This document shows, one piece after another, positions 61,401 to 64,000 of a stretch of 64,000 nucleotides of DNA; the stretch's first letter is position 1; every line of letters starts with the position of its first letter. Under the pieces are notes generated by a model. It worked only from the letters and a program-made list of their open reading frames with translations. It was not told the DNA's origin and searched no databases. Source of the DNA: Cypionkella psychrotolerans (GTDB taxonomy: Bacteria > Pseudomonadota > Alphaproteobacteria > Rhodobacterales > Rhodobacteraceae); assembly GCF_001294535.1 (NCBI RefSeq), contig NZ_LGIC01000006.1, positions 124,001-188,000 on the forward strand, written 5' to 3'. Position numbers and translations under genes: made by a program.

Positions 61401-61575
61401 TCACCCCTCCCCCAAAACCCGCTGCACAATCCCCAGCTCCTTGGCGATCAGCGCCAGCAGCACCCGCGCCGGACCGTCAGGCTTGCGCCGCTCCTGTTCC
61501 CAATTCAACAACGTTGCCTTCTTCACCCCAATCGACCGCGCAAACTCCGCCTGCGACAACCCCGTCCGCTTCACT
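61401..61575 (-). pseudogene. truncated XRE/NadS-like antitoxin gene
   Basis: The remaining C-terminal about 58 codons encode TVKRTGLSQAEFARSIGVKK plus NWEQERRKPDGPARVLL, the helix-turn-helix of HigA/NadS-type antitoxins, which normally starts RKRTGLSQ after 30-40 more residues. The 5' part is missing exactly where the palindromic element 61576-61634 begins. The frame runs on through the element without a plausible start. No matching toxin gene remains. Confidence 0.75.
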
Positions 61576-61634
61576 GTAGGGTGGGTTTTTAACCCACCGC
61601 ACCCGCGCGACGGTGGGTTAAAAACCCACCCTAC
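61576..61634. repeat. 59-bp palindromic element (REP/MITE-like)
   Basis: Two perfect 24-bp inverted arms (61576-61599 and 61611-61634) separated by 11 bases; each arm contains its own smaller palindrome GGTGGGTT...AACCCACC. Both ends read GTAGGGTGGG outward-in. Such GGTGGGTTTTTAACCCACC elements are dispersed in many proteobacterial genomes. It disrupts the adjoining antitoxin-like gene and lies four bases from the intact one. Confidence 0.9.
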
Positions 61635-61638
61635 CCCC

Positions 61639-61911
61639 TCACACCATCTCCACCCGCAACCTTTTCCCCACCGCCTTCGCATACCGCCGCAAGGTCTCCA
61701 CCGAGGGCGACACCCGCCCGCCTTCCAGCCGTGCAATCGCCGACTGGGTCGTGCCCATCCGCTCCGCCAAAGCCTCTTGCGTCAGCCCCGCCTCGGCGCG
61801 GGCCGAGATCATCGCCTCAATCACCGAATACTCCGCATCTGCCTCGGCATAGGCGGCGGCATATCCCGGATCGGCCATAAATTTCGCGTGCAGGTCAGCC
61901 AGTTTGGTCAT
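61639..61911 (-). CDS. HigA-type XRE antitoxin
   Basis: 90 residues. N-terminal helix (MTKLADLHAKFMADPGYAAAY) and a C-terminal helix-turn-helix (GLTQEALAERMGTTQSAIARLEGGRVSP, about 42-70). This layout, with the HTH in the second half and the toxin gene first, is typical of HigBA modules. Start overlaps the toxin stop by four bases. Expected to neutralise the toxin and repress the operon. Confidence 0.88.
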   Translation of the reverse strand: MTKLADLHAKFMADPGYAAAYAEADAEYSVIEAMISARAEAGLTQEALAERMGTTQSAIARLEGGRVSPSVETLRRYAKAVGKRLRVEMV

Positions 61912-62231
61912 GTCATCCTCGATTTCATTCGGCTCAGCGCAAGGTCCATCGCCCGCTTTGGCGTCTTTTGAGTTTTCTTCTCAAACACATGCAGCACCAG
62001 CACTCTCCGCCCGGTCAGCGTCACATAGATCCCACGCGCGATGCCTTCGCTTGCACTCACCCGCAACTCCCACAACTTTCCGTCAAGATGCTTCACATGC
62101 GGCTCGTGCATCCGCTCCAGCCCAACGCTTTCGATCAGCGCCAGAAGCCGCATCAGTTTGGCCCGTAGCTCATCCGGCAAAGCCGCTATCTCATCATCAA
62201 CACCGTCATGTGTTTCCACCGACCATTGCAT
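61908..62231 (-). CDS. HigB/RelE-type toxin (phage Gp49-like)
   Basis: 107 residues with RelE-like fold cues: DEIAALPDELRAKLMRLLALIE near the start, KHLDGKLWELRV and the C-terminal VLHVFEKKTQKTPKRAMDLALSR block typical of the Gp49/HigB group. Likely a ribosome-dependent mRNA interferase; residues in KLWELR and the Lys-rich segment would form the active surface. First gene of the pair with the XRE antitoxin. GC content matches the chromosome better than the Cas2-like cassette next door. Confidence 0.88.
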   Translation of the reverse strand: MQWSVETHDGVDDEIAALPDELRAKLMRLLALIESVGLERMHEPHVKHLDGKLWELRVSASEGIARGIYVTLTGRRVLVLHVFEKKTQKTPKRAMDLALSRMKSRMT

Positions 62232-62371
62232 ATTCGCTATATACCCTTTCCGCTATATCCAATCAAGCCCTCCCCCCAACTCTCCCGCATCATCCTTAAC
62301 CAACCGCTAAGGCCGAACTTGCCCGAAACTTCCGCAGCCCCTATCCTGCCCTGAACAACCCCGGTGCTCAC

Positions 62372-62854
62372 ATGCCCCGCCTTGCCCTTGCCCTCGCCCT
62401 GCTCGCCACCCAAGCCGCAGCAGACCCGCTCAGCGGCAAAAGCTACATCATTCAGTTGTCCTCGACCCAATACAGCTCGGGCTACGGGGAATACCTGTTG
62501 CCGCCCTTGGCAAAGGTGATGCAACGCTCTGGTCTGAAAGCGAAAAATGGCCCCGGCGCTGATCTGGTGGTCAATGTCGAACCCGCCTCGGATGTCGGCG
62601 CTTGGGTTGGCACGGGCACAAACCGGGTCTGGCTTTACACAATCTCCGCCACAGTCGGCATCTCGCCAGAAACCTACGAGATCCCCTACCACGGCACCCC
62701 GGCCTTTGGCATCACCGCCACCCTGCAAACCCCGAACCCCGACCGGCAGGATGAAATGGACTGCCTGATCACCCTCGCCGCCCGCACCGCGCTGAAAAAC
62801 TACCGCCCCGTTGGGATTTTCAAAACCGACGGCAGCGCCTGCCTGCGGAAATAG
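62372..62854 (+). CDS. secreted protein of unknown function
   Basis: 160 residues with a Sec signal peptide (MPRLALALALLATQAAA, cut before DPLSG). The mature part has alternating beta-type segments (SYIIQLSSTQ, DLVVNVEP, RVWLYTISATVGI) and one Cys pair (CLITLAAR... and ACLRK near the end) that could form a disulfide. Probably periplasmic. No family recognised with confidence. It stands alone between the toxin-antitoxin pair and rlmJ. Confidence 0.75.
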   Translation: MPRLALALALLATQAAADPLSGKSYIIQLSSTQYSSGYGEYLLPPLAKVMQRSGLKAKNGPGADLVVNVEPASDVGAWVGTGTNRVWLYTISATVGISPETYEIPYHGTPAFGITATLQTPNPDRQDEMDCLITLAARTALKNYRPVGIFKTDGSACLRK

Positions 62855-62912
62855 CTTTAAACCTTAACAAAACCTTAAATCCACCACCCTATCACCTTGA
62901 AATAAAACAATT

Positions 62913-62936
62913 AAAAAAGGTCCCGAGTTGGGACCC
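62913..62936 (-). terminator. orphan leftward intrinsic terminator
   Basis: Stem GGTCCC (62919-62924) / GGGACC (62930-62935), loop GAGTT. On the minus strand it is followed by TTTTTTAA, a textbook Rho-independent terminator for leftward transcription. No leftward gene ends here; genes on both sides read rightward. It may end an antisense or small RNA starting near rlmJ. Confidence 0.6.
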
Positions 62937-62985
62937 TGCGCAAATCCCCTTCCCCCCCGCAAAATCCCGCCGTATATTAACCCGC

Positions 62986-63762
62986 ATGCTCAGCTATCAA
63001 CACCTGTTCCACGCCGGAAACCTCGCCGATGTCCAGAAGCACGCGCTTCTGGCGGTCATGCTCGATTATCTCACCCAAAAAGACAAACCGCTGACCTATA
63101 TCGAGACCCACGCAGGTCGGGGTCTCTATGATCTGGGCTCGGATGAGGCGCTGAAAACCGGCGAGGCCGCGGCAGGCATCGCCATCGCCGAGGCGTGGTT
63201 CCCGCCCCTGCACCCCTACCGCAACCGCCTGAACGAGGTTCGCGCCAGCTACGGCCAGATGGCCTATCCCGGCTCCCCCCTGATCGCAGCCCTTTCCCTG
63301 CGTGACCAAGACACCATCCATCTGGCGGAACTGCACCCGCAAGAACACCAACACCTGCGCCACGCTCTGAACCCGTGGAGCGCGCATATCTACCAGAAAG
63401 ATGGCTTCGATCTCGCCCTCGCCATCACGCCCCCCACCCCGCGCCGCGGCTTGATGCTGATCGACCCCAGCTACGAGGTGAAGGCCGATTACGACGCCAT
63501 CCCCAAGCACATCGCCAACATCAACCGCAAATGGAACGTCGGGATCATCGCTTTGTGGTATCCACTTTTGACCGGTGGCCCGCATGGCCCAATGCTGAAA
63601 GCCCTCGAAGCGCAGTTCCCCGATGCGCTGCGCACGGAAGTCCGCTTCCCTCCGGCGCGGGAGGGGCATCGGATGGAAGGCTCGGGCATGTTCATCCTCA
63701 ATCCGCCTTACGGTCTGGCCGAAGAAGCCGCCCGGATTGAGGCGCATTTCAAGGCACTATAA
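62986..63762 (+). CDS. rlmJ: 23S rRNA (adenine-2030 N6)-methyltransferase
   Basis: 258 residues. Opens with LSYQHLFHAGNLADVQKH, the RlmJ hallmark, followed by the SAM-binding strand TYIETHAGRGLYDL and the amino-methyltransferase catalytic motif DPSY (LMLIDPSYEVKADY, near residue 162-165). Methylates A2030 of 23S rRNA. Normal length; monocistronic or weakly coupled to the PhzF-like gene 32 bases downstream. Confidence 0.95.
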   Translation: MLSYQHLFHAGNLADVQKHALLAVMLDYLTQKDKPLTYIETHAGRGLYDLGSDEALKTGEAAAGIAIAEAWFPPLHPYRNRLNEVRASYGQMAYPGSPLIAALSLRDQDTIHLAELHPQEHQHLRHALNPWSAHIYQKDGFDLALAITPPTPRRGLMLIDPSYEVKADYDAIPKHIANINRKWNVGIIALWYPLLTGGPHGPMLKALEAQFPDALRTEVRFPPAREGHRMEGSGMFILNPPYGLAEEAARIEAHFKAL

Positions 63763-63794
63763 AGGTCAGATTTCTCAAAGGCTGGAATCTTCAA

Positions 63795-64000
63795 ATGCTG
63801 GAATTTCACACTCTCGATGTGTTCACCGAAACCCCATTCGCGGGCAATCCGCTCGCCGTGGTCCTCAACGCCGACACCCTGCCCCCCGCCGAAATGCAGA
63901 TCATCGCGCGGGAGTTCAACCTGTCCGAGACAATCTTCGTGCAAGCGCCGCAAAACCCCGCCCACACCGCCCGCGTCCGCATCTTCTTTCCCACCGCTGA
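63795..64000 (+). CDS. PhzF-family isomerase/epimerase (3' end outside window)
   Basis: The first 68 codons are present. MLEFHTLDVFTETPFAGNPLAVVLNA is the PhzF N-terminus with the family's conserved GNPLAVV, followed by the catalytic Glu in FNLSETIFV (Glu at about residue 45). Relatives isomerise trans-2,3-dihydro-3-hydroxyanthranilate in phenazine synthesis, but most bacterial copies have other, unknown substrates; no phenazine genes are visible. Frame remains open at the right edge. Confidence 0.9.
   Translation, partial: MLEFHTLDVFTETPFAGNPLAVVLNADTLPPAEMQIIAREFNLSETIFVQAPQNPAHTARVRIFFPTA

Overview
The window is high-GC, gene-dense bacterial chromosome. Gene content and order point to an alphaproteobacterium of the Rhodobacterales (Rhodobacter/Pseudorhodobacter-like). 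Indicators are the SUV3-like helicase / S4 protein / FdxA / CarD run, the rluA / rpoH / psd / pssA run, hflK-hflC-degP, several small families typical of that order (DUF2842, DUF6476, DUF6524, DUF1178), and dispersed intergenic repeats of the kind common there. I see no rRNA, tRNA, CRISPR array, transposase or prophage. No gap between genes exceeds 300 bases; the longest (about 220-290 bases) hold promoters, terminators or repeats.

Layout. 1-5.7 kb: C-terminal part of an Ala/Pro-rich membrane-anchored protein, 4-hydroxyphenylpyruvate dioxygenase with a divergent Lrp-type regulator, and a KefB-like antiporter. 5.7-10.7 kb (minus strand): TPR protein, helicase, S4 protein, ferredoxin, CarD. 10.8-12 kb: SCP2 protein and alpha/beta hydrolase. 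12-16 kb (minus): a compact operon of an ATP-grasp enzyme, alpha-E protein, transglutaminase and Anbu-type proteasome-like protease, probably one peptide-tagging/processing system. 16-24 kb: oligopeptidase F, a surface-polysaccharide gene with a Gfo/Idh/MocA oxidoreductase, phosphatidylethanolamine synthesis (psd, pssA), the heat-shock sigma factor RpoH and an RluA-type pseudouridine synthase whose start codon overlaps that of a divergent DUF6476 gene. 24-34 kb: a hybrid histidine kinase, then a PotABCD-like ABC transporter with two tandem paralogous binding proteins, flanked by two amidases.

34-46 kb: a Stealth phosphotransferase and glycosyltransferase pair, an HDAC-family deacetylase, NUDIX, DUF1178, SDR, 2Fe-2S ferredoxin, lipoprotein, HD-domain genes, and the envelope quality-control set degP/hflC/hflK. 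45-52.9 kb: glutathione reductase, rpiA, an Nramp manganese transporter behind a Fur-type palindrome, a GST, L-serine deaminase, a DMT exporter and thiamine pyrophosphokinase. 53-60.7 kb: a very long acidic low-complexity protein, DUF2842, purA, DUF6524, VOC, secG and pyrG. 

60.7-62.3 kb is clearly accessory: an AT-rich two-gene cassette (Cas2/SinR-like protein plus a two-TM protein), a truncated antitoxin-like XRE gene cut off by a perfect palindromic element, and an intact HigB/HigA-type toxin-antitoxin pair. The window ends with a secreted hypothetical, rlmJ and the start of a PhzF-family gene.

The two places most worth attention for new biology are the Cas2-like/2TM cassette (60769-61385) and the Anbu/ATP-grasp operon (12049-15975). 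Smaller regulatory surprises are the overlapping divergent starts at 23882-23885 and the competing hairpins ahead of the transporter operon (27627-27664).
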